A DNA stretch of 64,000 bases from Thinopyrum elongatum (Eukaryota; Streptophyta; Magnoliopsida; Poales; Poaceae): positions 71,064,663 through 71,128,662 of the forward strand of contig CM022297.1 of NCBI GenBank assembly GCA_011799875.1, written 5' to 3'. This document shows positions 22,036 to 33,175 of this stretch, piece by piece. Numbering within the stretch: the stretch's first letter is position 1; each line of letters starts with the position of its first letter. A program made the position numbers and the translations under genes. The notes beneath the pieces are model-generated. The model ran no database searches and had not been told where the DNA came from. It worked only from the letters and a program-made list of their open reading frames with translations.

Positions 22036-23662
22036 TAATACATCTCCAACGTATCTATAATTTATGAAGTATTCATGCCATGTTTACAACAATTTTATAC
22101 GGTTTTGGTATGATTTGATTAGAACTAACCCAGACTGATGTTATTTTCAGCAGAACTACCGTGGTGTCATTTTTTGTGCGGAAATAAAAGTTCTCGGAAT
22201 GGGCTGAAAATTTACGGTGATTTTTATGGACCAAAAGAGACCCCCGAAGTTTCGTGGGAGGACCAGATGATCCACGAGGACACGACAAGATTGCTAGGTG
22301 CGCCCTACCCCCAGGGAGGGGCGACCGAGCTTGTCGCTGCCTTGTGGACCCCCTTGATGTGAGACTGACGCCAAAAATTCCTATAAATACCCAAACCCCC
22401 AGAAAGAACCCTAGATGAGAAGTTCCGCCACCGCAAGCCTCTATATCCATGAAAAATCAATCGGGACCCTGTTTCGGCACCCTGCCGGAGGGGGAAATCA
22501 TCACCGGAGGCCATCTTCATCATCTCGGCGGCCACCACTCAGGGCTGAGGGTATGTACCAGTAGCTATGTGTTTGATCTCTCTCTCTCTCTCTCTCATGT
22601 TGTTGATTTGGCACGATCTTGATGTACCGCGAGCTTTGTTAATATATTTGGATCTTATGGTGTTCTTCCCTCTCTACCTTCTTGTGATGATTTGAATCTT
22701 TTCCTTTGAGGTTTTGTTATGTCGGATTGAATCTTTTAGATGTGAGAGCACTTGATGTATGTCTTGCGATGGGATATCCATGGTGACAATGGGATGTTCT
22801 ATTGATTCATTTGATGTATGTTTCATTTATCAACTTGCGGATTCCCGTGGTGACATTGGGGTAATCTATGCATAGGGATTGATACGCGTTTTCATATTCC
22901 TTTCTCCGATAGAAATCTTGGGGTACTCTTTGAAGTTCTTTGTGTTGGATTGAATATTGTGAATCTAAAGTTGTTTTATGCATATCGTATAATCAACTCA
23001 CGGATACTTCTGGTGACATTGGAGTATCTAGGTGACATTAGAGTTGGTTGATGTGTATCATATGGTGTTATTTTAATACAAACTCTAGGGCTGTTTGTGA
23101 CACTTATAGGAATAGCTCAATGGATTGATCGGAAAGAATAACTTTGAGGTGGTTTCGTACCCTACACAAAATTTCATCTTATGCTCTCCGCGATAGGAAC
23201 TTTGGAGTGATTCTTTCTTGCACGTTGAGGGGTTCTTATATGATCCAATTATGTTATCATTGTTGAGAGAATTTGCACTGGTGAAAATATGAACCCTAGG
23301 CCTTGTTTTCAAGCATTGCAATACCGTTTTTGCTCACTTTTGTTACTAGTTACCTTGCTGTTTTTATATTTTCAGATTACAAAAACCTATATCTACTAGC
23401 CATATTACACTTGTATCACCATCTCTTCGCCGAACTAGTGCACCTATACAGTTTACCATTGTATTGGTTGTGTTGGGGACGCAAGAGACTCTTTGTTATT
23501 TGGTTGCAGGATTGTTTGAGAGAGACCATCTTCATCCTACGCCTCCCACACATTGATAAACCTTAGGTCATCCACTTGAGGAAAAATTTCTACTGTCCTA
23601 CAAAACTCTGCACTTGGAGGCCCAACACGAGTCTACAAGAACAAGTTTTGTAGTAGACATCA
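22036..23662 (+). repeat. 3' LTR of element C
   Basis: 1627 bp. It begins TAATACATCTCCAACGTAT (the usual TG is mutated to TA) and ends GTAGTAGACATCA. It is the same family and orientation as the LTR at 62496. It contains a TC microsatellite (about 22580-22597). It is preceded by the polypurine tract and followed by unrelated LTR sequence (D), so the right boundary is clear. No gene. Confidence 0.85.
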
Positions 23663-24870
23663 CTCCCTCGTGGGATCGTTTGACCAAATTCCAATTCTAT
23701 AAATTCCCTAAAATCCAGAAATCACCAGAGCGAGACTCGAAACAATTATTCTGCCACCGCAAGGCTCTGTTCTTCCGCGATCCCATCTGCAAGCCTTTTC
23801 GTCGGTACTTTGCCGGAGGGGGAAACCATTGGGGAGGCATTCTTCATCCACCTTGCTGCCTCCATGGTGATGTGTGAGTAATTCCTACAGGACCTACAGG
23901 TTCATAGCAATAGCTAGATGGCTTTCCCTCTCTCTTTTTGATCTTCAATACAATGATCTCCTCGGAGATCTGTTCGATGTAATTCTCGCGGTGTATTTGT
24001 TGGGATCCGATGAATTGTGGGTTTTGATCAGATTATTCATTGAAAGATATTGAGTCTATTATGAGATTTATCATGTGTGATTTCATAGCCATGTATTTCT
24101 CCCCGATCTATCTATCTCTTCTGGCCAATTACATTGATTTATCTTCAGTGAGAGAGGTGCTTGGTAGTAGGTTCAATCTTGCGGTGTCCTTAGTCTGTGA
24201 CAGGAGGAGTTGCAAGGCACATATTTGTATTGTTGCTACTAAGGGTAAAATGATGGGGTTACAACATATTATTTGGTCTTACTTTGTCTGTATTATGTCA
24301 TCATGCTCCAAGCATTACTCTGTTTGTTATGAACTTAATATCTTAAGATGCATGCTAGACAGCGGTCCAGGGGTGGAGTAATAGTAGTAGACGTTAGTAA
24401 GTTTGACGGTCTACTTGTCACGGACGTAATGCCTGTGTATTGATCATGCCATGAATCATCATAACTATGCACTATTCTATCAATTGCCCAACAATAATTT
24501 GTTTACCCACCGTACTATGCTCATGAAAGAGATGCCTCTAGTGAAACTATGGCCCTCGGGTCCATTCACTTTATATTTACTAAAACTCTAAGAATACTTG
24601 CTGCAATTTATTTACTTTCATTTTCCTTTTTATTCTATCTATCACTACTAGATTTAATCCTTGCAATTGGCGAGAAAAAGGGGATTGACAACCCCCTACT
24701 GTCGTTGGGTGCAAGCATTTGTTTGTGTGTGTGCAGGTACCGTTTATCTTGTTCGTGTGGTGTCTCCTATTGGTTCAATAAACCTTGGTTCTGAACTGAG
24801 GGGAACACTTTTTGCTACTGCACTACTTCGCCCTTCCTCTTCGGGGAATCCCAACGCCTATCATAAGAAG
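23663..24870 (+). repeat. Element D: 3' half of an older gypsy LTR, interrupted by element C
   Basis: The sequence (CCGGAGGGGGAAACCATTGG, then CACTTGGTAGTAGGTTCAATC-like text) resembles the second half of Athila-group LTRs of the type used by element B. It has diverged more and has no PBS at its right end, so the end near 24870 is approximate. The first half would lie left of element C, outside the window. No gene; several short ORFs are chance. Confidence 0.55.
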
Positions 24871-25594
24871 CACTCCGCATAACAGCGCTACCAGGACAAA
24901 CTTACAGGTAAAAAAACGCCAGACCCAAACAACCAGATGTGAAGACGCACCATCTTTCACACGCCAACCAGTGATACGAGGAAGCATGACCGCAGACCTT
25001 GATTAGGATTGTCCAAGCGAAGTGAACTTCAAACTACACATCTGGTTTTGCGATTCTCCACCCTATCTCTTGCAACACAATACTATTTTTTTGTCCTTGG
25101 TGAACTTGATCGGACATTGGCTCTCTTTGCGATGCAAGCACATGTCTGCCCCTTGGTGAAGTATTGTGGTGAGTTCCATAGTCCTTATAGTCTAGGTCGA
25201 TATGCGACCTTCTATGACACATGTTTCCATCTCCTTCGTAAAGTTATAGGGTTTTATTTATAATGGAGTTTGAGGCTGAGATGCATTTCTTTGCCGCAGT
25301 ATTAGTTTTTGCAATATCTTTGAATAGCGTTAGTGCAATGCCAATAGTAGACCAGGTCAGTGATCTACCATATGCAGCATGGAACACGAAAACGTAATGA
25401 TATGTATCACAGTTTCATCTGTCAAGAGATACAGAGAGCACAAAATACTGTCCATGGCTGAAAAGGAAACGTGGGATGTTAGGAATTTGATCCAATGCAC
25501 TCGTCATGTCGTCCCTTTGGCTTGTTGGAAGCCAATTATTTTTTCCCAACCGGAGAAACAATATGCTTGATCCTCGGTGCAATGCAAATGGCAA
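24871..25594. other. Unassigned sequence
   Basis: About 720 bp with no recognisable gene, repeat or element ends. The ORFs here are below 90 codons and show no familiar motif. Confidence 0.4.
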
Positions 25595-26430
25595 ATCCTA
25601 TACGGCGCTTTAAGCGCCCGTTATAGGGTTAAGCACTCTTCGCTACGGGCCAGCCCATTTCCCTTTTTGTCTTTCCTCTAAAATGAAAGAAAAAAAAAGA
25701 GTGTTGAGGTGGATTCAAACCCGCGCCGCAGGGGTTCAGTGCACCACGCGATAACAACCCCAGCCACCTAACCTTCTATGATTACATACATCTTCTACCC
25801 TCATTTGTTCTTTCTTTTTCTTTTTCTTTTTCTTTTTTCCTTGTTCTTCCTTCTTTTCTTTTTCTTTTTTCTTTTTCCCTTTTTCTAATTCGACGAAAAA
25901 AGTTCACCGGATTTTATGAATGTTTTTTCAAATTTGATGCAAAAAGTTCACCAGATTTTTGTGAATGTTTTTTTCAAATTCGACGAACTTTTCCTAAGTT
26001 GATGAACTTTTATCAAAATAGATGTTTTTTTTAAATTCGATGAAATTTTTTCTAATTTGTTGAACATTTTTTAAAATTGATGAACTTTTTTTCAAATTTT
26101 ATGAATTTTTTTTCAAATTCGATCAACTTTTTTTTAAGTCGATGAACTTTTTTTGAGGTCGATAATTTTTTTAAAAGTTTCTGAACATTTCTTAAAATCC
26201 GTGAACTTTTTGATATTCACGAATTTTTTATTTTTTGTGAATTCCTCTTTTTTATTTTTTCTAAAAGTCAACAGGTGACTAGTCAACTGGTCAACCGCGA
26301 CCAATCAAAACTACGCTCGAGCGACCAGGGGGAAACCGAGCGCTCACCTTAGATGGGCCGGCCTAGGACAAAGGTTCAATGTGCGCCCGGTGCTCCAAGT
26401 GGCGCTTAAGGCACCAGTTAGGAGCTCCCG
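25595..26430. mobile_element. Putative DNA-transposon remnant with a T-rich degenerate repeat
   Basis: Both ends carry similar inward-facing sequence: TTAAGCGCC plus GGGCCAGCCCAT at the left (about 25610-25660) and, on the other strand, TTAAGCGCC plus GGCCGGCCCATC at the right (about 26350-26415). The interior 25880-26240 is a degenerate array of units near GAACTTTTTTCAAATTCGAT. No transposase is visible and no target duplication was established. The element class is uncertain; a Mutator-like non-autonomous element is one possibility. Confidence 0.35.
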
Positions 26431-27207
26431 GTGCAAACCCGATAAACTTCTGCCTGTAAATACAATTTGCTTCTTGCGTGGTTTTTGTTTGCTCCTATTG
26501 CGTCAATTCAGTCTGGCGGTTTCAAGAAATTCATTCAGATGTGGAGTCACCCTCCATGACGGGGCACAGTTCAGTGTTACTCCCAAGCAATTTTTTTGTT
26601 TCATCCTGTTCTCATGATTTTGGATGCAATTATGTATTTTTCATTGAATTATTATCACCTTCAATGGTAGATTCCAAGCGTTCATTCTCTTTCAGTGAAG
26701 GCATTGTAATTTCAAGTTTTTTTACCTTACCTGGTGGCTAAGCTGTCAAGTGAAGTTCACACCTGTACTAGACAACATATCGGTTATACATATTAGACAT
26801 AGTAAGACCATAGGATTGAAATAAATAACATAAATATACCATACTAAACTTTATAATACAAATATTCTTTTCTAGCATTTTGGTCATGTCGTCTTATATT
26901 TTGAGGTCTTGTTTTTTTTCTTCTAAAAGGAGTTCCGTTAAGAACGAGACATAATTGAGGAGTACTTTACGAATACTTCTTAAGCCAGCATTTCGGTAAT
27001 CCTCGTTCTTAATAGTATAGGTTCATTTTTATATATAGAACTATGTACTCCCACTCCCCATATACCCGTTGGATGAACAGATTATACCTCTTTATCATTT
27101 TTAATACACCCCATTTCCCAAAATGAGTTATTATAGTATAAAACATTGTTTGTCTCCATAAATTTAAACAGTTTGTATATATATCGTTTTCCTAGAGTAC
27201 AATAGTA
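26431..27207. other. Unassigned AT-rich intergenic sequence
   Basis: No supportable gene. ORFs of 78-87 codons on the + strand show no known motif. Confidence 0.4.
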
Positions 27208-27311
27208 CTCCCTTTGTAAACTAATATAAAACGTTTTAGGTCTATACGAGTAATATGAAAAAATAGTACTCACTTTGACCTAAAACATCTTATACTAGTT
27301 TACAGAGGGAG
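27208..27311. mobile_element. Stowaway MITE (Tc1/mariner), 104 bp
   Basis: It begins CTCCCTTTGTAAACTAATAT and ends with the near-complement ending TAGTTTACAGAGGGAG. It is flanked by TA on both sides (27206-27207 and 27312-27313). This is the classic grass Stowaway terminal motif and TA target duplication. Confidence 0.92.
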
Positions 27312-27313
27312 TA

Positions 27314-27984
27314 TATTGCAAAAACTATGGACCCTAGTGATATTTTTCCATACTACTCGTATAGAGGTGTTTTATCAAATAGTTAATAAGGTATACTGAG
27401 ATGAAAAAGGGTACAATACATTCATTTAATAGGCATATTTAATGTTGATGTATGCACTCACTAGGAGTATAGCGTGTAGTCGCACCCATGTCACATATGC
27501 TATCATGTGGTAGTATATGTATTATGTTATCATTTAGAGTACTATTTTTTAGATACTTCAAAGCAAACTACAAAATCTCTTTTGCAAGTGATAGTTTGAG
27601 GTATGTTTTGTGAAATACCTTCATATGTGTAGATAAAAGAAGTATGTGAAAAAACTATACATACTAGCTCAAAAGTTATTAAATGTGTCCTACCTAAGTG
27701 ACCAAGATACCACATGTGACATACTCTCCAGTATGATAAATACTGCCTAAATTACAAGAAACACGTCGGGAGTAACTACACCCGCTAGTACCGCTGAACC
27801 TGACCTCACAGTTTCCCTTTGTTTTTGTATATTTTCTGAGATGCGACACAAGGAAGCAACGGAAATTGGACGTTATCTTTGCAAGATAGCTAAAATTCTG
27901 TGATGCTGGTTTCTATTATCATGGTAATAACATCACTGTTTCTGATATCAACAACAGTTGTGTTCTCGTATTGGTTTCAAGCCT
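27314..27984. other. Unassigned AT-rich sequence
   Basis: About 670 bp without a recognisable gene or element end. Confidence 0.4.
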
Positions 27985-29640
27985 TTCTCTCAAAAAAATT
28001 AGAGAAAAGGCGATGACCGAGCCCGAAAGAAGGCTCGAGCCGAGCCCAAAAGAAGGCTCGAACCTAGCCCGACTTTGAACTAACAAAGCCATCAACCAGC
28101 AAGGATTACAACCGAACAACTTACAAGGATAACCACAAAGATATAAAGTGCTAGAACAACTCACAACCTAACAACAATACAAGCAAACGAAAGGTAGATG
28201 AAGGAGCCCAGCCTGAATTACCAAGGCCAAATATCTAGAACATCAGCTACACCAGGAACAGGGTGAGAACACAAGCAGCACCAGCATCAGTGGCCATCGC
28301 CATCGCCTACTCCCGCAGAGCCTGCCAGCAAGCCATCCAATTCAACCTCCAAAGAGGACCACAATCCTCTCGCTCTGGCTCGAAGGGCACCATACCGTCG
28401 GAAGGTAGAAAGCTTACCAAGAGCGGCATGAACAGAACCAACAGAGCACCCGGACACGAGGAACCATAGCTCGAACCACAACCACATGGCTCCCGCGACC
28501 TCACCACCGGGCACAGCCAACCGCACATCCAAACGCGAGTTGAAGACCGACGGAAGAGGATGTACATGAAGCCGCCACCATCCGCCCTCAAACAAGCAGC
28601 AAACGCCAACCTTGCATCCACGCACCACGGACGACGCCTCCAGGAAGGGATGCGACGACAGCACGTCGCTGCTGTCCGCAAGGGGAGTGAGAGCTTTCGG
28701 CACAAGGATGCAAGGCGGTGAGCGGGAGGGGACCTCAGCAAGGCCTCCAAGGAGGGAGCTAATGCCAAATGGCGCCGCCAATAACCAAGGGTTTCCCCCG
28801 ATCCCGCTCCACACCCCACCCACATGGACACAGATCAGACCAGAAGGGCGCAAGTCAACTGAGAGGGACGGAGGTCTTCATCAAAATCAGGAACGCCAGC
28901 TGACGGGGCGCCCCGCCACCACAGAACACGTCCGTCGCAACCTCACCGCCCACATGGCCGAAGTCACGAATTAGCACCCACAATCGCTGCTCGCTGTAGA
29001 GACGACGTCGTCCGCACATTCAAGGGCCTCCACCCCGGCATCCAGCCACCACGTGCATCACATCTGCTGACAATCGACAGCCCCGCCACAACCACAAGGA
29101 ACACCTCAGCAGTCACCACACACCTCCTCGGAGAACATAATTGCATTTGCAGCATCCAACCCGGCCAGATCCGACCAGAATCTTTGTTCAACAGCCGCCA
29201 AAGCTCTGGATCCGGTGACTCCAGGACGGCTGTGGCAAGCCTGAGCAGGTGCAGGGCCGCCACCCTGGCCCGATGCAAGGTAGATGGATCTAGCGGCCTG
29301 CGGCCACTAGAGCCACCACCAGCGTCGGATCCGGTGGATGGGGCGGCGCCAGGGCAGCCAACAAGGTCCGCCGTGGCCTGAGTCGAGGAAGAGAGCTACG
29401 CTGCCGCAGAAAGAGGAAGGGCGGAACCCACAGCGGCGGCCAGGGAGCGCATGGGGGAAGTGGGGCTAAACGGCGCAGATGGCATGAGGGGACGCCTTGC
29501 CGCCGTCTACCATCGCGCGAGCCAGGACCGGGAACGGTGGGGAGGGAGAGCATGGAGGTGGGCTTGTGGCGGCAGGCCCCAAGTCGCCCAGGGAGGACGA
29601 CGCGGTGAGGAGGGAGGGGGAGTCTTGCTAGAAGATGTTC
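27985..29640 (-). other. GC-rich segment, probably transposon-derived, unrecognised
   Basis: About 1.65 kb, GC-rich, with overlapping ORFs up to 188 codons on the - strand and 120 on the + strand. None has a familiar domain, and the ORFs overlap each other in several frames, as in composition-driven noise. At 28018-28072 a 23-bp unit (GAGCCC[A/G]AAAGAAGGCTCGA) is repeated twice. I recognise the style from dispersed Triticeae repeats but cannot name a family. Confidence 0.35.
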
Positions 29641-29695
29641 AGTAGTACTGTTTTGGTATTACATGGAAACATATATTGTTGCGATTTACTATGTA

Positions 29696-29761
29696 CTCTC
29701 TCCGTTCCATAATATAGAAGCATTTTTTACACTAAGCTCTTATATTATGGGACGGAGGGAG
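29696..29761. mobile_element. Short Stowaway MITE, 66 bp
   Basis: CTCTCTCCGTTCCATAATAT at the left and the complementary ATATTATGGGACGGAGGGAG at the right, flanked by TA (29694-29695 and 29762-29763). Its right end is 6 bp from the left end of the Harbinger-type element. Confidence 0.9.
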
Positions 29762-29767
29762 TACTAA

Positions 29768-31557
29768 GGCCAACTCCAGCGCACGACCCCATCCCGTCCG
29801 ACCCTGTCTATTTGGGGCAAAACGGGCAAACCCCACGGCCCAACACGCGACGGCCTGGACCCATCTTGTCTGTTTTGTGTCCGGCCCGACCCATTTCTAG
29901 CGCAAACATGCGCCTGGTTTGGGTCCAGGCGGACAGCAAACGGACGCGCCTCTCGTCTGCATCGGGGCCGCGTGGCAGGCGGCCACCTACCTCCCACCGC
30001 CCAAATTAACTGCCCACGCACGGTCGGCCCCACCTGTCATCCGCCCATGCGAGCGGTCACCGTCCTTCTTAAAGGGGAAGTCGTGGACCGGTCACAGTCC
30101 ACGCTCCCACTCCAGTCCTGTTACCTCCTCGAAACCCAACCGCAAACCCTACTTCTCCCCCTCCCCTTCCTCGAGCTCGCCGGCCGCCGGCAGCCATGGT
30201 GAGGTGGAGCACCGGCCGCAAGGGGGCGCACGACCACGAGGCTGGTCCGTCCTCCGGCCGACGCCACGCCGCCAGATTAGAGCCCGCGCCACCCCCACGG
30301 GGGGCCCCCGCGCCGCCTGCATTCGCCATCGCCCCTCAGGCCGCCGGCGAGCGCGACCGGCACTACATCCACGCGGATGTTTGCCGGCGTTATTGGGAAA
30401 CCAGGACGCCGCTCCCCTGGAGCGACGTTCACCTGCCCAATAACTGGCATCTATCCGCGGATCGGGTGCCGATCCCGATGAGCGGCCGTGCACGTCGCGA
30501 GGAGATCGACCGCATCCGCCGCCTCCTGCCTGACGACCTCTACTACGACCCCAGGTACGCCGTCGACTCCGCACTGTGGGACATTTGGTTCCGGGACGAG
30601 CACGACACCAAGCGCGCGTCCTACTTTGTTGGTAGCTCATTGGGCCCACGACGGCCACATACAGAGCGCCGAGCGCGTGCTTCGAGCCCTTCCTAGGTGC
30701 GCGGGCGTACGCGGGTGCCCGGCATCACGCCGACGCCGTCGCCTTCGCCCTCTCCATCGCCACCACCACCTCCTCGCATGACAGAGGAGGAGGAGGCCCG
30801 GCTCATTCAACGTGTCATGGAAGACTCCATGAACACGCACGATGAGCGCCAATGGGAGGGCCTGGACACCATGCTGGCCCTCTCTGTGGCCGACGACGTG
30901 GCCGTACCGGAGCTGGAGATGATGGACGTCAAAGAGGAGGTGAAGGAGGAGGTGTTGGAGAAGCAGCCCGTTACCGCGTTCCACCCGCATCTGGTGGGCC
31001 AGCGGTGGAGCTGGTCGTGCACGGCCACGGACATGGCCGACGCCGTGGGGGCCGTGAACTGGCGCCCCACGCCGCCGCGGTCACCGGAGCGCGAGACGTC
31101 GCCACGGGGGGAGGTGGTGCAGGCGCCTCCCACCTTCTAGGGACCACCATCCCACCTCTGGACGCCGCAGCCCTACATCAACCTCATTGGCGACGAGGAC
31201 GACAACGTCAGCGCGTGAGATGGCGATGGGCACGGCAGCAGCGCGCCGGCGGTGCTTTTCTTTTGTTTTAGTTTTTATGTTAATTATGTTTATGAGCACT
31301 ATGGAGGCCGTGAAGACTGTTTAATTATGTTTTAATCTTTATGTTTGCGTATTATTTCATTTTTTCGGCATTTCTTTTAGTTTTGCGATTTTTTTTATAT
31401 CACGTCCGCCCCGGACATGATTTGGGGTGCGGCCACGCGTTGGGCGCACCGACACGGCAACGGCCCGATCCGGACATGGACGACCCCATTGCCGCGCCAA
31501 ACGGACAAAAGCTGACTAAGACAGACGTCCGTCTGGGGTCGTGCGCTGAAGTTGGCC
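29768..31557 (+). mobile_element. Harbinger (PIF)-type DNA transposon, 1790 bp, non-autonomous
   Basis: Left end GGCCAACTCCAGCGCACGAC; the right end on the other strand is GGCCAACTTCAGCGCACGAC, followed by CCCA in both. Flanking TAA at 29765-29767 and 31558-31560 is the 3-bp TWA-type duplication of PIF/Harbinger. The interior has one long + strand reading frame (30196-31140). No DDE transposase or Myb-like partner is visible. GC-rich throughout. Confidence 0.85.
30196..31140 (+). pseudogene. ORF carried by the Harbinger-type element, split by one TAG
   Basis: A single frame of about 314 codons interrupted by TAG at 30694-30696. The first half (ATG 30196) is rich in Arg/Pro, then has an ordered part (RYWETRTPLPWSDVHLPNNW, RIRRLLPDDLYYDPRYAVDS). 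The second half has a Pro/Ser linker, an acidic helical stretch (MTEEEEARLIQRVMEDSMNT), DTMLALSVADDV, and a Trp-containing tail (HLVGQRWSWSCTATDMADAV). I know similar predicted proteins from wheat annotations but no function. It is not a recognised transposase. It might instead be two short ORFs. The lack of homology to host families and the position exactly inside the TIRs argue that it belongs to the element. Confidence 0.5.
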
Positions 31558-31573
31558 TAACTAATTGATTAAA

Positions 31574-31612
31574 CTCCCTCCCTACAAACACATTATGGGT
31601 CGGAGGGAGTTC
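31574..31612. mobile_element. Remnant of a Stowaway-like MITE
   Basis: CTCCCTCCCTACAAACACAT followed by GGGTCGGAGGGAG; the terminal CTCCCTCC and GGAGGGAG are complementary, but the interior is almost gone. No clear TA flanks. Confidence 0.45.
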
Positions 31613-33170
31613 CCAATCGAGGTGTATGTGCGCTGCTTTGTCAATACAGCCAAGGAAATTATTGCCATCTTTCTCGCTGCTCCCGAAGGTGTGGCGGCGA
31701 TGAGCTACTTCATGGCTAAAGATACTCTAGAGAGATCGATGATCTAAAAAAAATAGATAGGGCTCGGTTGGACTACATGTATGGGAAAAATTGGACAATT
31801 TGAGACGAGGCTTGGTACTGTCATTTTGGGTGTGGTCTTCGTGAGGAATACAGTGATTGATGCAATGACATTTATGGAGCTCTTTGTTACATGATGGTTA
31901 CTCATCACCATTTTTTTTTCTAATTCGCACTGCCCTTTCTCTCTAAATTGCATCAAAGAACTCCTAGGCCTTATCCCAAGAAAATATTATCTTCATGTAT
32001 GATTTTGAGCCGTCACGCCCATCGTTTCTGTTGATTTTAATTTTACCCTCCCATGCATTTGCAGCAGGTGCCACCAAGGCAGGGCGGCAACAGTTTGATG
32101 ACAAGCCATGTTTATCATCTATACAAGCCCCACTACACATCATCAAAATTGTTCAGCAGCTGGATTTGCTAGCTTGTCCGTTATCATCCGTCCGATCTAG
32201 ACATGAGCCTCCCTATTACTACTATGCAACATGCATTAGTGTGTTTCAAGTGGATTTTACACAGGGTCACAATGGACGATGCTGTTGTTCACCGTCGAGA
32301 TTAGTTCCATCCCAATGTCTTATAATATTTTGCATCATTTGTGCAATTGCATTTTAGCTTCTAATATTTACTTGTATCTTGTAGGTACATATGTCAGTGC
32401 TACTGATCCACGCTTCGACCTGGAGGAACACCTCGCCTCCGCCGCCGCCGACCTGGGGCGAGCTTTGGCTCAAATGAAGTGCCCCCAGCAACTACCCTCG
32501 GGATTTACCAAGTATGAACTGTCCAGTTCAATTTTATCAATACTAGTTACAATGACTGTTTTGTACCGTTGATGTATTAAGCATGTTGTAGTAAACGTGC
32601 CTAACCCATCTTAGATATTTTCCCTATATTTTTCTAGATAACTGGGTCATTCTCTACTCTAGCAGCACTTGCCTTGCGATGTTTAACTTTGTCAATTTCA
32701 ATTTCATCGGGACCAGTTTCAATGACTATAGTAGGTTTCACCCGTCCAATCTAGACACGAGCATCCCTATTATACTACCATGCAACATGCATTAGTGCAT
32801 TTCAAGTGGATTTTAAATCTGATCACAAATTAGTTATGATTTTTTCAACCTTTTAAGTTAAGATTTTTGTTTTGTCGTAGAAATGTCCGACATATTTCGT
32901 ATTTTAAGAAACGAATTTATATTGCATACGACACTGAGAGATCAAACCTCCCATTCGTGGGAGGCAACGCATGCATGGGGTATGGCTAGTTGATGTAAAA
33001 AAGAAGAGGAGAGAAAACTTGAGACGTGCGAATGCCCTATATATTTTCCAGGGTATGATAGCCCTATATATTTTCAAAACAATCCATGCATACTGTAATC
33101 AAGCCCCACTATATCTATCTACAGTTTCATGGGCTCACGTAGGTACGTGTATCACATACATTTGCACAAT
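31613..33170. other. Intergenic sequence downstream of the zinc-finger gene, with an 80-bp duplication
   Basis: No complete gene. A segment at 32190-32273 (ATCTAGACATGAGCCTCCCT, ATGCAACATGCATTAGTG) is repeated in diverged form at 32748-32830. Between them, 32389-32510 has a GC-rich exon-like frame (DPRFDLEEHLASAAADLGRA) with AG before it and no known family. It may be a stray exon. Confidence 0.4.
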
Positions 33171-33175
33171 GCATG

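Noticed and set aside
25710..25775. Possible tRNA gene on the - strand (GGTTTGAATCC with an upstream TGGCTGGGG)
   Set aside because: Both boxes are imperfect, the T stem and acceptor stem do not pair, and it lies inside a transposon remnant.
28287..28853. 188-codon ORF on the - strand in the GC-rich segment
   Set aside because: A second long frame overlaps it on the same strand and another on the opposite strand; no motif is recognisable. Kept only as an unassigned segment.
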